NCBI GenBank assembly: GCA_951813545.1
Contig: CATOTL010000001.1
Coordinates: forward strand, 186,001 to 250,000
Length of the DNA: 64,000 bases
Direction: 5' to 3'
Origin: an uncultured Poribacteria bacterium
GTDB taxonomy: Bacteria > Poribacteria > WGA-4E > WGA-3G
Made by a program: the position numbers and the translations under genes. Below the pieces are notes generated by a model. The model had not been told where the DNA came from. It was given only the letters and a program-made list of their open reading frames with translations, and did not search any database. Positions 26,194-35,807 of the stretch are shown one piece after another. Every line of letters begins with the position of its first letter. The stretch's first letter is position 1.

Positions 26194-27011
26194 GATGGCT
26201 TTATCTCCGAAAAAAGTTTTCCGAGATGTCCTTGTAGAGGCGGAGCTCCGCGAATATCGCTCCCTAAAAAATTGTCAGAGAACTCTAAAAACAAGGGCTC
26301 GGTTGTTGAAAAAACGCCCGGTGGACTCCATCCGTTCATAGATTCCAATGTTTCCAAAAACGCCTTCGGTGTGCGTATACCAAGCGATACTTGGTGTCTA
26401 AGCCTTTCAAGTATAAGAGAGGCACCGTATGGAGAATAAAGCCCCGCTTTGAGGTTTAGGCAGTGTGTACCGGCGACAACCACCTCAAACACATAAGGTT
26501 GCACAGAACATAACCCCTTCGATTGCGTATTGAGCAGGAAGCATCCAAAATCAATGTTTCTCACATGGCAAAACTGTTTGAGGATGGAAGAATTATGGAT
26601 ATGCATAAGCATCAACTGATTGACATGAAAATGTTTGAAAGGTCTGCCGTACATGTCGTCGTGTATAAAGAACTCGGGTCGATCTACACGCTCTAAATAT
26701 CGAAAATATCGGCATAACGACCACGCATACGCAACCGGTGCAAACCCCATGCGCTGCTCTTGTTCGCTAAGTTCGTCTTTTGGACCGGGATAACCCCAGA
26801 GTGCCTCAAATTCGGGAAACTCATCTTCAATCGCTTCTTTCAAGAGGTAGTCAACAGACTTGTAATCTTTTGCGTCTTTCGCGTCAAAAAAGTGGGTGTG
26901 CCGAATGTCAAAACCTCCCCACAACGCTGAACAGACCGCAACATTCCTACGATCTCTTCTCCGGTTCAGTGAGAGTATCGCTAAAGTGGGTATCTCCAAC
27001 CAGTCATTCAT
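26190..27011 (-). CDS. GT25-like glycosyltransferase
   Basis: 273 residues from the ATG at 27011; an upstream TTG at 27020 sits too close to AGGAG. LAILSLNRRRDRRNVAVCSA start, EFFIHDDMYGRPF as the DD motif, YSPYGASLILERL as the later block. First of the GT25-like cluster to be transcribed after the kinase genes; 100 nt of gene-free DNA separate it from the kinase at 27112. Confidence 0.68.
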   Translation of the reverse strand: MNDWLEIPTLAILSLNRRRDRRNVAVCSALWGGFDIRHTHFFDAKDAKDYKSVDYLLKEAIEDEFPEFEALWGYPGPKDELSEQEQRMGFAPVAYAWSLCRYFRYLERVDRPEFFIHDDMYGRPFKHFHVNQLMLMHIHNSSILKQFCHVRNIDFGCFLLNTQSKGLCSVQPYVFEVVVAGTHCLNLKAGLYSPYGASLILERLRHQVSLGIRTPKAFLETLESMNGWSPPGVFSTTEPLFLEFSDNFLGSDIRGAPPLQGHLGKLFSEIKPS

Positions 27012-27111
27012 AGCCAGCAAAACTCCTTGTCACAAAAATTCTTGTAACACAAATTATAACGATGCGTGTCGCGAGGCAAGTTCAAGATGTAAATATCTAC
27101 GGTCCCCGTAA

Positions 27112-28284
27112 CTAACACCATCCCTCTGGGAATTGCCCTGTCTCTTCTGCCAATTCCCCAAGCAGTTCGTATTTTCTACGCATCATCTCAATCGCATCTT
27201 CTGAAGGGACACCGACCGTTGGGCTGTAATGACTCGCAACGTAAAGTGCGCTTTGTTGATGCTGGTAAAGGTCGCTCCTGTCCGGCGGACCCACCAATGA
27301 AAAGGCATAATCGGCGTTAAGATCCGTCAATTTTTCGATGAGTTCGGCAGCATATCCGCCAAACACGCGCACAGGGTTTTCGCCCCACTTATATTCGAGA
27401 TCCGCATCCTTTCCGCCCCAACTTTTCGCAGTAAGCACCGGAGTTTTCGTAGGCACAGCACCTGTTAAGCATAAGTCGTCAATGATCTGCGAAACCTCTG
27501 CGTCAGTAATAGGATTAGAAACTTTCCGAACCCGCTGGGCATTATAGAGGCGATTGCCATCCAACACCCACCGAATACCAGCCTTTTCTTGTTCCTGTGT
27601 CGGGCTAAATTCCTTGAAGGGTTGTCCGAGCACGAGCCATGTGCCGGCAATGACGTAGGGCTGCATGGAATCATTGTTGATGAAAGCATTATCCAACCCG
27701 CCAGCCAAGAGCGGCATCCCTTCAAAATAACCTACCACACGACAAGGGGCGCATACCGGAAATGCGTCCTCAACGATCCACTGATCTTTAACCAGATCGT
27801 ATTCGCCAGATATTGCGGCTTGCACCCAGTCCCACTGTTTCCAATCCGTATTGCCTGTCAATTGTGTAGCGACATAAAGGTTCGGGGGTAAGATATGATC
27901 GTATTTGGTCCCCTTGTATTTTTTTCGAAGCCTCCGAATGCTTGTCAACTGCGTGCCTTCCGCAAAGCCTGTGCGGGCGTAAGCGTAAGGCGGTAAATCG
28001 GGTGCCGGTTCATCTGCGAATACAAATTTGTGATACGCATACATAGTATCAATAAAAGCATCGCCGAACGCTGTTACCATGCCGACATCAGGAGAATGAT
28101 CGCCGATCGCATTTGATACCAGTGTTCGACATGTGTTAATAAGTTCCTTGGGGCTACTTCTGGGCGTAGGTCTCGTGATTTCATAAACACATTGCGCTTT
28201 GTCAGCATAAATCGCTTGCAGCTGCATATCGAACACATAAACCTTACACTTGCTGTTGCCGACATCTAAAATTAAAACTCTCAT
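27112..28284 (-). CDS. FGGY-type carbohydrate kinase
   Basis: 390 residues. VLILDVGNSKCKVYVFD is the N-terminal phosphate-1 motif of the ASKHA fold; ILPPNLYVATQLTGNTDWKQ and PLLAGGLDNAF, VIAGTWLVLG and FGGYAAELIEKL fit FGGY sugar kinases. Two homologs lie at 28790-29836 and 31739-32815. Overlaps the 3' end of the cytidylyltransferase gene by 4 nt. Substrate unknown; the company of NeuA/NeuB suggests phosphorylation of a sugar destined for nucleotide activation. Confidence 0.78.
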   Translation of the reverse strand: MRVLILDVGNSKCKVYVFDMQLQAIYADKAQCVYEITRPTPRSSPKELINTCRTLVSNAIGDHSPDVGMVTAFGDAFIDTMYAYHKFVFADEPAPDLPPYAYARTGFAEGTQLTSIRRLRKKYKGTKYDHILPPNLYVATQLTGNTDWKQWDWVQAAISGEYDLVKDQWIVEDAFPVCAPCRVVGYFEGMPLLAGGLDNAFINNDSMQPYVIAGTWLVLGQPFKEFSPTQEQEKAGIRWVLDGNRLYNAQRVRKVSNPITDAEVSQIIDDLCLTGAVPTKTPVLTAKSWGGKDADLEYKWGENPVRVFGGYAAELIEKLTDLNADYAFSLVGPPDRSDLYQHQQSALYVASHYSPTVGVPSEDAIEMMRRKYELLGELAEETGQFPEGWC

Positions 28285-28793
28285 TGGGCTTTTCCTTTTA
28301 CAACATCACCCGGCTCATCAAAATAATAAGGCGGATTTTCAGTCGCAGCCTTCTCGTTTGGGGCAGGCACAAGACCTTCCCCTACATCTCTGATTTTTTC
28401 AACAATATTAGAGGTGTGGATCGTCACACTGTTTACTGTAATGATTGGAATCTCGTTGACAGCCATCACCTCTCGGATCTGGGCGTGCCCCTTACCGTGC
28501 CGTTGTCCTTGAACAAAAGCATCCGGCTTAACACAATCGACAAGCCTCTGAAATTCAGCGGACATATTCTCATTGAAGCCGTGCGGTATGACTTCAGATA
28601 CGTATCTGCACGCCTGCAACATTGCTGTGCGCTGCTCTAACGTGAAAATCGGGCGATCTTCACCTTTGAGTCTCTTAACCAAATCGTCCTCGCCCAATGC
28701 CACAACAACATCGCCAAACCTTGAGGCTCTCTCAAAGAATTTGATGTGCCCGTAATGGAGAAGGTCGAAGCATCCGCAAGTTAGCAATTTCAT
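28281..28793 (-). CDS. cytidylyltransferase-family nucleotidyltransferase
   Basis: 170 residues. TCGCFDLLHYGHIKFFERA holds the HxGH motif of the glycerol-3-phosphate cytidylyltransferase/HldE-C family, and the family ISSSxI/T position appears as VNSVTIHTSNIV. Would join CMP or AMP to a phosphorylated sugar or polyol, plausibly the product of the neighbouring kinases. Overlaps both neighbours by 4 nt, so tightly coupled. Confidence 0.8.
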   Translation of the reverse strand: MKLLTCGCFDLLHYGHIKFFERASRFGDVVVALGEDDLVKRLKGEDRPIFTLEQRTAMLQACRYVSEVIPHGFNENMSAEFQRLVDCVKPDAFVQGQRHGKGHAQIREVMAVNEIPIITVNSVTIHTSNIVEKIRDVGEGLVPAPNEKAATENPPYYFDEPGDVVKGKAQ

Positions 28794-29836
28794 AAACGCT
28801 CCGTGTCGTCGGATCTATGGGATGTCCCGTGAACATATATAGATGCTTGCTCATGTAGAAATGTCCGTCCAGTGGGGTCAACACATTCAAATCTCAGGGT
28901 ATCGGATTTCAATTGAGGCATGGCTTCTTTCGCCCACCCGCCAAAGACTTTTACCGGTGCCGAGAGATTCTTTCTCTCTAAAAACTTGATACCTTGTGGA
29001 AGGCTATGTTTGCTGGATTCGATACAGAGTTGATGCAGGACTGTCCCGTTGGGTGCGATGACGAAGCGCGACGGATGATGTCGGTCCAGCTTTTGGAACT
29101 CGGATTCTGCCGATGCGGTCGTCCAGGTACCCAACGAGAGATACGGTTTCGTGCTATAAGGCACATCGTTGGCATTCACAAAAGTGGAGTCGTGTCCACC
29201 CAACAAATACTTGACCCCCGCTGGAAACTCAGAGACAACTGCACGACACGGGGCAACTTTTTCAGCGATAACACCCGCCTCAAAGAACGGCTGCATCGCT
29301 ACATGCCATTTCCCTTTTTTGTAATCCCACATCCCCGAATTCGAGGCGTGCGTGATGTCCCATGTCTTCCAGTCTGAGACACCGGCGAGTTGCGCAATGA
29401 TAAAGGCAGAGGGTGGGAGTATCCGCCTGATATTTTGAAGTCCGACGGTGTCTCGTAGATGCAGTATCTGATTTGCGATACTGTTGAGTGTCGAGTTCGT
29501 CGGTTTGCCTGTGATCTGATACGGCGGACATTCCGGGTGCGCAGGAACAAAACTGCTGTGGTCTAATTGATGGAAACTCCCATCGGTTTTTTCATAGAAG
29601 ACTGCATCTGAAAACGAGATCACCATCACACGATCAATCGGAAGCATCCGATCCTGGGATTCCTCGTGTGCGATGTAATGTAGATAACATTCTGTCTTAA
29701 TCAGCTGCTGACGGAGGGTGCGTAGCATGCCGGGGATACTATTTGACGTTTTGCCTTGATAGAAAAGGGACTCTTTTTCTGAATGGATAAAGCACTTTGT
29801 AAAGGAATGCCCCAAATCTATAATTAAGTTCCTCAT
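28790..29836 (-). CDS. FGGY-type carbohydrate kinase homolog
   Basis: 348 residues from the ATG at 29836 (GGGAGAGAATT in front; an upstream ATG at 29863 is less likely). NLIIDLGHSFTKCFIHSEKE is the phosphate-1 loop; LPPSAFIIAQLAGVSDWKTW and YLLGGHDSTFVNAND follow, as in its two paralogs. C-terminal FGGWAKEAMPQL. The catalytic base in the HDST segment may differ from classical kinases. Confidence 0.74.
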   Translation of the reverse strand: MRNLIIDLGHSFTKCFIHSEKESLFYQGKTSNSIPGMLRTLRQQLIKTECYLHYIAHEESQDRMLPIDRVMVISFSDAVFYEKTDGSFHQLDHSSFVPAHPECPPYQITGKPTNSTLNSIANQILHLRDTVGLQNIRRILPPSAFIIAQLAGVSDWKTWDITHASNSGMWDYKKGKWHVAMQPFFEAGVIAEKVAPCRAVVSEFPAGVKYLLGGHDSTFVNANDVPYSTKPYLSLGTWTTASAESEFQKLDRHHPSRFVIAPNGTVLHQLCIESSKHSLPQGIKFLERKNLSAPVKVFGGWAKEAMPQLKSDTLRFECVDPTGRTFLHEQASIYVHGTSHRSDDTERL

Positions 29837-29892
29837 AATTCTCTCCCTGTCTCTAAGTTCCAATTTTGAACTCCGGATAGAAACATATCTAC

Positions 29893-30774
29893 TTATATCG
29901 CTTGTCGTTGCTCAGCTGAACATTCAACCTCAGTCATTTCGGCTTCAGTTAGACTTCTCATCCCTTCATATTTCGCTTGTTCCGCAGCGCGCTTCGTAGA
30001 AATCTCAACCGTATCAAAAGCATCTTTTTTCTCAGAGGCAGGCGACAGACCGCACGGCATCACGAGCTCTGTTGACTTAAATTGCTTGTAATGTTCTTCA
30101 GTTTTTTCAAAATCTTCGGGTGAATCTATATCAACACAATACTTCGGCGAAATGTAAAACGGAAGCACATACCCACCCGTAATGCTCCCTTTCTCTATCG
30201 TCTCCCGACGAATCACATCGAGATGACCCGTTTGCCAATACACCCGCGGAAGTGCCTGTCTCGGTGCGTTATATGCTTCAGGAATATCAGGATCAGATAA
30301 CACAGGCGCGAGCCGCCCGCCACGTCGATGCCACATCTTATACGGTGTCGCCGGGGCATCCGTGACAGCACGCAATGAATCCGCATCAGGTGTCTCCATA
30401 AGTTTCAGAATCCCAGCCTCAATAAACCCGTAGGGTCGGATCGGCGAGGTCGGACGGAGAATAACGATGTAGCTATATTCGTCTGCTCCATCAATGTTAC
30501 CAAGCGCATGCTGACAGAACGCAATATCACGAGAAGTATCCGTTGCCAACTCCGCCGGACGCAAGAACGGCACTTCAGCCCCATAATGTTTCGCAACCGC
30601 TGCGATCTCATCAGAATCCGTTGACACAACAACCCGTGAGGCATATTGACAGAACAACGCAGCCGTAATGGAATAGGCAATCAACGGATGTCCAGCGAAC
30701 ATACGGATATTCTTATTCTCGACCCCTTTAGAACCACCCCGAGCCGGTATGATAATAAGGACTTTTTCTCCCAT
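29893..30774 (-). CDS. neuA: CMP-N-acylneuraminate cytidylyltransferase
   Basis: 293 residues. LIIIPARGGSKGVENKNIRM is the signature CTP-binding loop, followed by RVVVSTDSDEIAAVAKHYGA and SYIVILRPTSPIR. Makes CMP-activated nonulosonic acid from CTP and the free acid. A C-terminal extension of about 50 residues past the usual length has no recognised motif. The start abuts the stop of neuB. Confidence 0.88.
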   Translation of the reverse strand: MGEKVLIIIPARGGSKGVENKNIRMFAGHPLIAYSITAALFCQYASRVVVSTDSDEIAAVAKHYGAEVPFLRPAELATDTSRDIAFCQHALGNIDGADEYSYIVILRPTSPIRPYGFIEAGILKLMETPDADSLRAVTDAPATPYKMWHRRGGRLAPVLSDPDIPEAYNAPRQALPRVYWQTGHLDVIRRETIEKGSITGGYVLPFYISPKYCVDIDSPEDFEKTEEHYKQFKSTELVMPCGLSPASEKKDAFDTVEISTKRAAEQAKYEGMRSLTEAEMTEVECSAEQRQAI

Positions 30775-31643
30775 CAGATCCTCCGCAGCTTTTCCCGGAT
30801 CTCTTTTTCTGCCGGTGTCACGACTATACTGCCAGTGCCAAGCGATTTTTCAACAGACCGAATCCCCTGCACCATCTCTGTGAGTTCCGCCGGTTCTAAT
30901 GAACACGCCTGATCCGATCCCCACATATTTTTAGCAAGTGTGATATGCCGTTCAACCACAACCGCACCCAGCGCGACGGCGGTCAGCGTCGGCTGAAACC
31001 CCAATTCATGTCCCGAGTAACCAATCGGACACGTAGGAAACACTGTCTGAAGCGTCTGGATACCTCTGAGATTCAGATGATGCACAGGACACGGGTATTC
31101 CGAGTTGCAGTGCATCACGATGAGATCTCCCTGTCCGAGTTGTTTCACTGCTCTCCGAATTTGTCCTCTTGTAGACATCCCAGTAGACATGATAAGCGGC
31201 CGCTCGGTCCCCCCGAACGCCTTTAGCAGCATGTAATCCGTAATCATCGCAGATGGAATCTTATGACAGGCAGGTGAGAACATCTCCATAAACGCTATAG
31301 AAGGGGCATCCCAACACGAGGCGAACCACGCAATCCCTTTTTTCTTACAATATGCGTCTATCTCAGCATATTCCTTCTCACCGAACTCAACGCGTTCTCG
31401 ATACTGCATATAGGACATCTCGCCCCAAGGCGTATCCCGGCGTTTATCGCGTTGCTCTTTGGGAACACATATTTCCGGTGTCCGTTTTTGGAACTTGACC
31501 GCATCACAACCCGCATCGACAGCAACATCAATCAGTTCCTTCGCAACCTTAAGACTACCGTTATGGTTGATCCCTATCTCACCGATAACATAGACAGGTG
31601 AACCATTCGTATCAATAGTCGTCCTTCCAAGTTGTACGTGCAT
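30774..31643 (-). CDS. neuB: N-acetylneuraminate synthase-type enzyme without SAF domain
   Basis: 289 residues. VIGEIGINHNGSLKVAKELI, DAVKFQKRTPEICVP and GYSGHELG mark the NeuB TIM barrel that condenses phosphoenolpyruvate with an N-acylated hexosamine. Most NeuB proteins run to about 340-350 residues with a C-terminal antifreeze-like SAF domain; this one stops right after the barrel. Paired with neuA. No neuC-type epimerase is in the window. Confidence 0.86.
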   Translation of the reverse strand: MHVQLGRTTIDTNGSPVYVIGEIGINHNGSLKVAKELIDVAVDAGCDAVKFQKRTPEICVPKEQRDKRRDTPWGEMSYMQYRERVEFGEKEYAEIDAYCKKKGIAWFASCWDAPSIAFMEMFSPACHKIPSAMITDYMLLKAFGGTERPLIMSTGMSTRGQIRRAVKQLGQGDLIVMHCNSEYPCPVHHLNLRGIQTLQTVFPTCPIGYSGHELGFQPTLTAVALGAVVVERHITLAKNMWGSDQACSLEPAELTEMVQGIRSVEKSLGTGSIVVTPAEKEIREKLRRI

Positions 31644-31748
31644 AATTGTCCCTCACTCTATAATAATTTGATATTTCCCCCAGACCCAGTAGGGTTTTTG
31701 CTTGGGTGTTTCCGCTAGTATCCTCGCCAATTGCCCCCTCACTCTATA
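31643..31748. repeat. MITE-loop repeat flanked by 19-20-bp direct repeats
   Basis: AATTG(T/C)CCCTCACTCTATA occurs at 31643-31661 and 31729-31748. Between them, 31690-31727 contains the same 29-nt sequence plus half hairpin found in the loops of the MITEs at 6229, 52350 and 59491. It occupies the neuB-kinase gap. Confidence 0.6.
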
Positions 31749-32815
31749 GTTGATTCCTTATTCTTATAGACGTAGATAGCAGATTGCTTGAATTGTTCAC
31801 CCTGATCCGTAAATCGGAAGTTGAAGTAATGCTCCGTTGAGAAGCGATTCAGTTTTGCAGTCAATGCCTTCGCGTAAGCACCAGTGACACGTATTTTCTG
31901 ATATTCGCCACCCCCGATGCCCATCGTTTGGAGGTCCTCAAAGATTTGTTCAGGCAACTGCTTAGAGATCGGTCGAACCGAGCGTCGCACCGTCTGGGCA
32001 AGATATCGACCGTTCCCGGAGATAAACCAACGTACCCCATGCTGACGCTGCGTCTCTGTAGGTCTAAAAGCATCGTGGATCGTAGAGACAACAAGCCAAG
32101 TGCCAGCAACGATATACGGTGTCTGTTCAGTTGTATCAATGAAAGCGTTATCACGCCCACCCGCGAGCAGAGTCATCTCCTGAAAGGCAGGTACTGTACG
32201 CACCGAGATCGGTTTGTCTTTGAAGATACCGATTTCGTCTGAGGGTTGACACACCGGAATCCCGTCTGATACCCACTCCCCATTTGATATGTTATAGTCG
32301 CCTGTTGACGATGCCTGAGTGATGTCCCAAGCCCACCAGTTCGCCTTGTCGCAGAGTTCTCTACCGAGCATAACATTGACAGGGACAATAGATTCCCACG
32401 CCGCTTTATGTTTCGCGCGTAATGCACGCACCCCCGTAATTTCGATATTACCTGTCGGGAAACCTGCCGTCTCATAATCTATATCGAGATCATACTTGAG
32501 GTCCTCCGGCACCGGCTCATCCGCAAACACAAACCGCGGACGCTTATTCTGATTTGGATCGTAATACACAAACGCATCACCGAACGCCGTAAGCATTCCA
32601 TATTTAGGCGCGTGTGCTTTTATCGCTCGCGCAAGTAAGCATCTACAGGTATCCACCAAATCCCATGGATGTCCGCGATTCGTTCTCTGTTGCTCTTCAT
32701 AGATTGGAGTCGCCTCATAATCAACACCACGAGGCACGCCACCTATCCGATCAACCTGATAGATAAAGCATTTCGTATTTGAGTTTCCAACATCAAGGAT
32801 AAGTATATTTTCCAA
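31739..32815 (-). CDS. FGGY-type carbohydrate kinase homolog
   Basis: 358 residues. ILILDVGNSNTKCFIYQVD phosphate loop; AFGDAFVYYDPNQNKRPRF, IVPVNVMLGRELCDKANWWA, TLLAGGRDNAFID and YIVAGTWLVVS follow the same plan as 27112-28284. Slightly shorter at the C-terminus. First gene behind the promoter at 32943-32971, so it probably heads the glycan operon. Confidence 0.76.
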   Translation of the reverse strand: MENILILDVGNSNTKCFIYQVDRIGGVPRGVDYEATPIYEEQQRTNRGHPWDLVDTCRCLLARAIKAHAPKYGMLTAFGDAFVYYDPNQNKRPRFVFADEPVPEDLKYDLDIDYETAGFPTGNIEITGVRALRAKHKAAWESIVPVNVMLGRELCDKANWWAWDITQASSTGDYNISNGEWVSDGIPVCQPSDEIGIFKDKPISVRTVPAFQEMTLLAGGRDNAFIDTTEQTPYIVAGTWLVVSTIHDAFRPTETQRQHGVRWFISGNGRYLAQTVRRSVRPISKQLPEQIFEDLQTMGIGGGEYQKIRVTGAYAKALTAKLNRFSTEHYFNFRFTDQGEQFKQSAIYVYKNKESTIE

Positions 32816-32942
32816 ATTATGCGTTCCTCCCGAATCGCCGCGCTCGGCTTCCGAATCTTATTCTAAATGAAAATGGACGCTTAAGTTTAAGTTTCATGAT
32901 TTTTTGGGGTGGGGAACCGTCGTTAATTCCCCACACTTATAT

Positions 32943-32971
32943 ATTATACACAAAATACTAAAAATATACAA
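32943..32971 (-). promoter_or_regulatory. promoter for the glycan operon
   Basis: Minus-strand TTGTAT (32966-32971), 17 nt, TATAAT (32943-32948). About 130 nt upstream of the kinase at 32815. The rest of 32816-33400 is AT-rich with two inverted patches (GTGCGATTCATCGCAC near 33235 and AAGATTAATAAAAT near 33163) and no gene I can support. Confidence 0.55.
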
Positions 32972-33402
32972 GTAAAAAAATTATTACTTATTATTTATGA
33001 GTTATTAATTGCCAGTACTAACTAATAACCCAAGTTGCTACGAACAGGTTTCGCACATTTCAGAAAGCGTTTTCGCCGCTTTCCCCACCCCGTATGAAGT
33101 TTAATAAAATATTTGGGTAATTTTATATTCTCACCAGGCCCGGTAGGTGCGGTTTGTTGATGAAGATTAATAAAATAGTTCGGTAATTGACGGGCAATAA
33201 ATTGCCCTACTACAAACGGGCAGGTTCGTAGTCGTGCGATTCATCGCACGTTCCGATATTACCGATTTAAAAAATTAATCTTCATCAAACCTCGCCAGCG
33301 GTGTGCGATGCTGCATATATGCGGGTGGGCGGCATTACAAATATAGCGGGAAGTCGCGATTCGGAGAGTGCTTCTACAGGAAGAGGCATCGGGAAGTGGG
33401 GT

Positions 33403-33984
33403 TCAGATTACGCAGCTTGGTTCAAGTCGATAGCCTGCTACGGATACTTGCTTGCGTTCTGTCATCTCCGAAAAGACGGACATCTCGAATCCGTAAAGAT
33501 GGTAATGGATGCGGTTGAAGACTGCGGATTTTACCAGGATCGCGACGACTTTCCGATCGCGGACGGCGACCTTGTGCAGGTGCGGAATCACGTCGTTTGG
33601 ATGCCAGCCCTCGAAGGGACCCCCGCGCTCGATGAGTTTCCATACGACGGGTTGGGCATGTTTTTCCGGGACATCGAACAGCACTGTTGTTCTCCAGTCG
33701 ATCTCGTGGTAGGTTTTGTGGGTCAGACACGATTCCCGCCACTTTTCGACTGCAGCGGTATGCGCATCGGCGCGTGCTTTGAGACCTTTCGATCCATAGG
33801 TCCCCGCGTCGGGACAGGTATCGAAATGCGAGACACCGACGGTAACGACTCTGCCGCCCCTGACGACGACATCGTACGGGTGCTTCCGACCATATCGCCA
33901 GCGGAAGATGATCGGTGCATAGCAACTTTTACACCGTTCGACTTGGTTATCTCGGTATCCGAGTGCTTCTGTTTTATCGCGCAT
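33403..33984 (-). CDS. hypothetical protein with N-terminal zinc-binding CxxC
   Basis: 193 residues from the ATG at 33984, which overlaps the end of the small gene upstream; longer starts to 34086 would run further into that gene. VERCKSCYAPIIFRWRYGRK near the start resembles the short zinc-knuckle openings of phage- or plasmid-borne hypothetical proteins. VVRGGRVVTVGVSHFDTCPD follows. Function unknown. A 232-codon ORF on the other strand here is a shadow. Confidence 0.55.
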   Translation of the reverse strand: MRDKTEALGYRDNQVERCKSCYAPIIFRWRYGRKHPYDVVVRGGRVVTVGVSHFDTCPDAGTYGSKGLKARADAHTAAVEKWRESCLTHKTYHEIDWRTTVLFDVPEKHAQPVVWKLIERGGPFEGWHPNDVIPHLHKVAVRDRKVVAILVKSAVFNRIHYHLYGFEMSVFSEMTERKQVSVAGYRLEPSCVI

Positions 33985-34153
33985 CGCCTTTCTCCGTAGC
34001 CGATGAAGAGATAACTTCTGCAACACCGGCGCATGCCTCGCAGATATACGGATCACCGGATGCCTCTCGCCAACGACGCATCGCATCGGCTATCTCGTTG
34101 GAGACCTCAAATATCTCACCGCATTCGTCGCATTCCAGCCGTGTTTCTATCAC
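33974..34153 (-). CDS. small zinc-ribbon-like protein
   Basis: 59 residues, GTG start at 34153 with AAGG 8 nt ahead. RLECDECGEIFEV and DPYICEACAGV give two CxxC pairs, enough for one zinc site. The 3' end overlaps the start of 33403-33984 by 11 nt, so the two are likely co-translated. No family recognised; mobile-element origin suspected from company. Confidence 0.5.
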   Translation of the reverse strand: MIETRLECDECGEIFEVSNEIADAMRRWREASGDPYICEACAGVAEVISSSATEKGDAR

Positions 34154-34544
34154 AGAACCATCCTTGAAAAAGATTGTTAGACCCGAAGGTTGGGACGCGG
34201 AACGATGCGGGCACAGTTCTGTGATGCGCCGATCTGTTTGTCATTGTTCCGTTCCGTAGTCTGTAAAGTTTCTTAAAGTTTCCACCGCTGCCAACATGTG
34301 CTTTCCGTGCGTAATAGCAGGAAAAGACAGAGTTTCGCGAACACGAGAACGCCTAAAAATTCCATTAAACTCATAGCAACCCCTAAAATTATCAAATTTC
34401 GGTGTCAAAACCCCCTTGCTTTAGCTGGGGGATGTAGACCCCGCCTTAGTGGATTAGACCAAAGGTCTATATTGAAAAAAAGATTGAAATTCTAACAAAA
34501 ATGTGGTATCATCTATGTATAATCTAATAGAAAAAGGTTTTAGA

Positions 34545-35807
34545 GTCAATAACCCAAACCTAAAGGATTGGGCTTGTGCGAAGCGTATACCAAGCGTTCA
34601 CTCCACAAGTTAAACTATTTTCTACAGTAAAATATCGCAGTATCTTGGGTATGGTAGCCTCTCCTATGTATCGGATACTCCCCTCGTCTGATACCGCTTG
34701 GATATTGTGATCTGGAAGGGGAAACACACACCCCGAAAGGGAGATTACAAACGATGTTTGTTCCAGTAAAGAGTCAATCGGGTAGGCAATTAATGCCGAC
34801 CCGTCCAAACAAAGCGGGCATGCTGATTAAGAAAGGGTTGGCAACCCCCTATTGGTCTAACGGCATATTCTGTATCAGGCTCAATTATGATACAGATGCC
34901 TATAAACAAGAGATTGCTGTTGGCGTAGACCCCGGCAGTAAGAAAGAAGGGTTTACCGTCAAAAGTGAGGCACACACTTATCTCAATGTGCAAGCCGATG
35001 CTCACAGCAAGGTCGGTAAGAAAGTAGCGAAGCGTCGAGAGTTGCGTAGAAGTAGGCGTTCCCGAAAGTGTCCGAACCGCAAAAATAGAACCAACCGTCT
35101 TGCGAACAAAGCGCGTATTCCCGCAGGCACCCGTGCGAGGTGGGACTGGAAACTTCGCATACTTGATTGGTTGTCCACCCTATATCCGGTGGCTCATATA
35201 TGTGTTGAGGATATTACGGCACGGACGATACAGCGTGCGAAGAAGTGGAATCAATCGTTTAGCCCTTTGGAAGTCGGTAAACAGTGGTTCTATAGCGAAA
35301 TCGAAAAGCGTTGGGAACTCTACACTTTACAGGGTTGGGAAACCAAAGAGATACGGGATAGGTTAGGTCTCAAGAAGTCTTCAAAGAAACTATCGGAAAC
35401 CTTTGATGCGCATTGCGTAGATTCTTGGTGTCTTGCTTATCATACCGTAGGCGGTTCGGATATACCCGATAACACGAGGCTTCTGTGTATCTCACCGATA
35501 CCGATAAAACGCAGAGAGTTGCATAGGCAACAGGAAGCGAAAGGCGGTAAACGCACACGGGTGGGCGGAACTCTATTAGGGAAAGGATTGGTCAAAAACA
35601 CACTCATTCGGCATGTCAAATACGGATTAGCCCGACTTGCTGGCGTTAACGCAAAGGGTTTGTTTTCAATATACAGCATGGAAAACAAACGATTCACAAC
35701 AGGCGCGAAACGCTCTGACTTCAGAGTTCTCACACGCCTTAACTTTTACTACAGGAGCGGGCATTCCTCCCAAAGCTAAAGCATTGGGTTTCCTGCCCGA
35801 AGATTAG
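34545..35807 (+). mobile_element. IsrB-type element, copy 2
   Basis: 1263 bp matching 13152-14414 in inverse orientation. It ends GAAGATTAG and is followed by ATGA, the start of tnpA. Bases 34545-34753 would be the omega RNA scaffold. The two copies look identical along their whole length, pointing to very recent movement or gene conversion. Confidence 0.82.
34754..35779 (+). CDS. isrB: IsrB-like RNA-guided nickase, second copy
   Basis: 341 residues, same protein as at 13180-14205: PLMP-like N-terminus, AVGVDPGSKKEGF (RuvC-I), Arg-rich bridge helix, HICVEDI (RuvC-II), AHCVDSWCLA (RuvC-III), no HNH. The guide it would use is the host sequence left of 34545, i.e. the tnpA 5' region ending in AAAAAGGTTTTAGA. 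Confidence 0.8.
   Translation: MFVPVKSQSGRQLMPTRPNKAGMLIKKGLATPYWSNGIFCIRLNYDTDAYKQEIAVGVDPGSKKEGFTVKSEAHTYLNVQADAHSKVGKKVAKRRELRRSRRSRKCPNRKNRTNRLANKARIPAGTRARWDWKLRILDWLSTLYPVAHICVEDITARTIQRAKKWNQSFSPLEVGKQWFYSEIEKRWELYTLQGWETKEIRDRLGLKKSSKKLSETFDAHCVDSWCLAYHTVGGSDIPDNTRLLCISPIPIKRRELHRQQEAKGGKRTRVGGTLLGKGLVKNTLIRHVKYGLARLAGVNAKGLFSIYSMENKRFTTGAKRSDFRVLTRLNFYYRSGHSSQS

Noticed and set aside
33301..33999. 232-codon plus ORF
   Set aside because: Opposite the two minus-strand CxxC genes, which have better starts, spacing and motifs.
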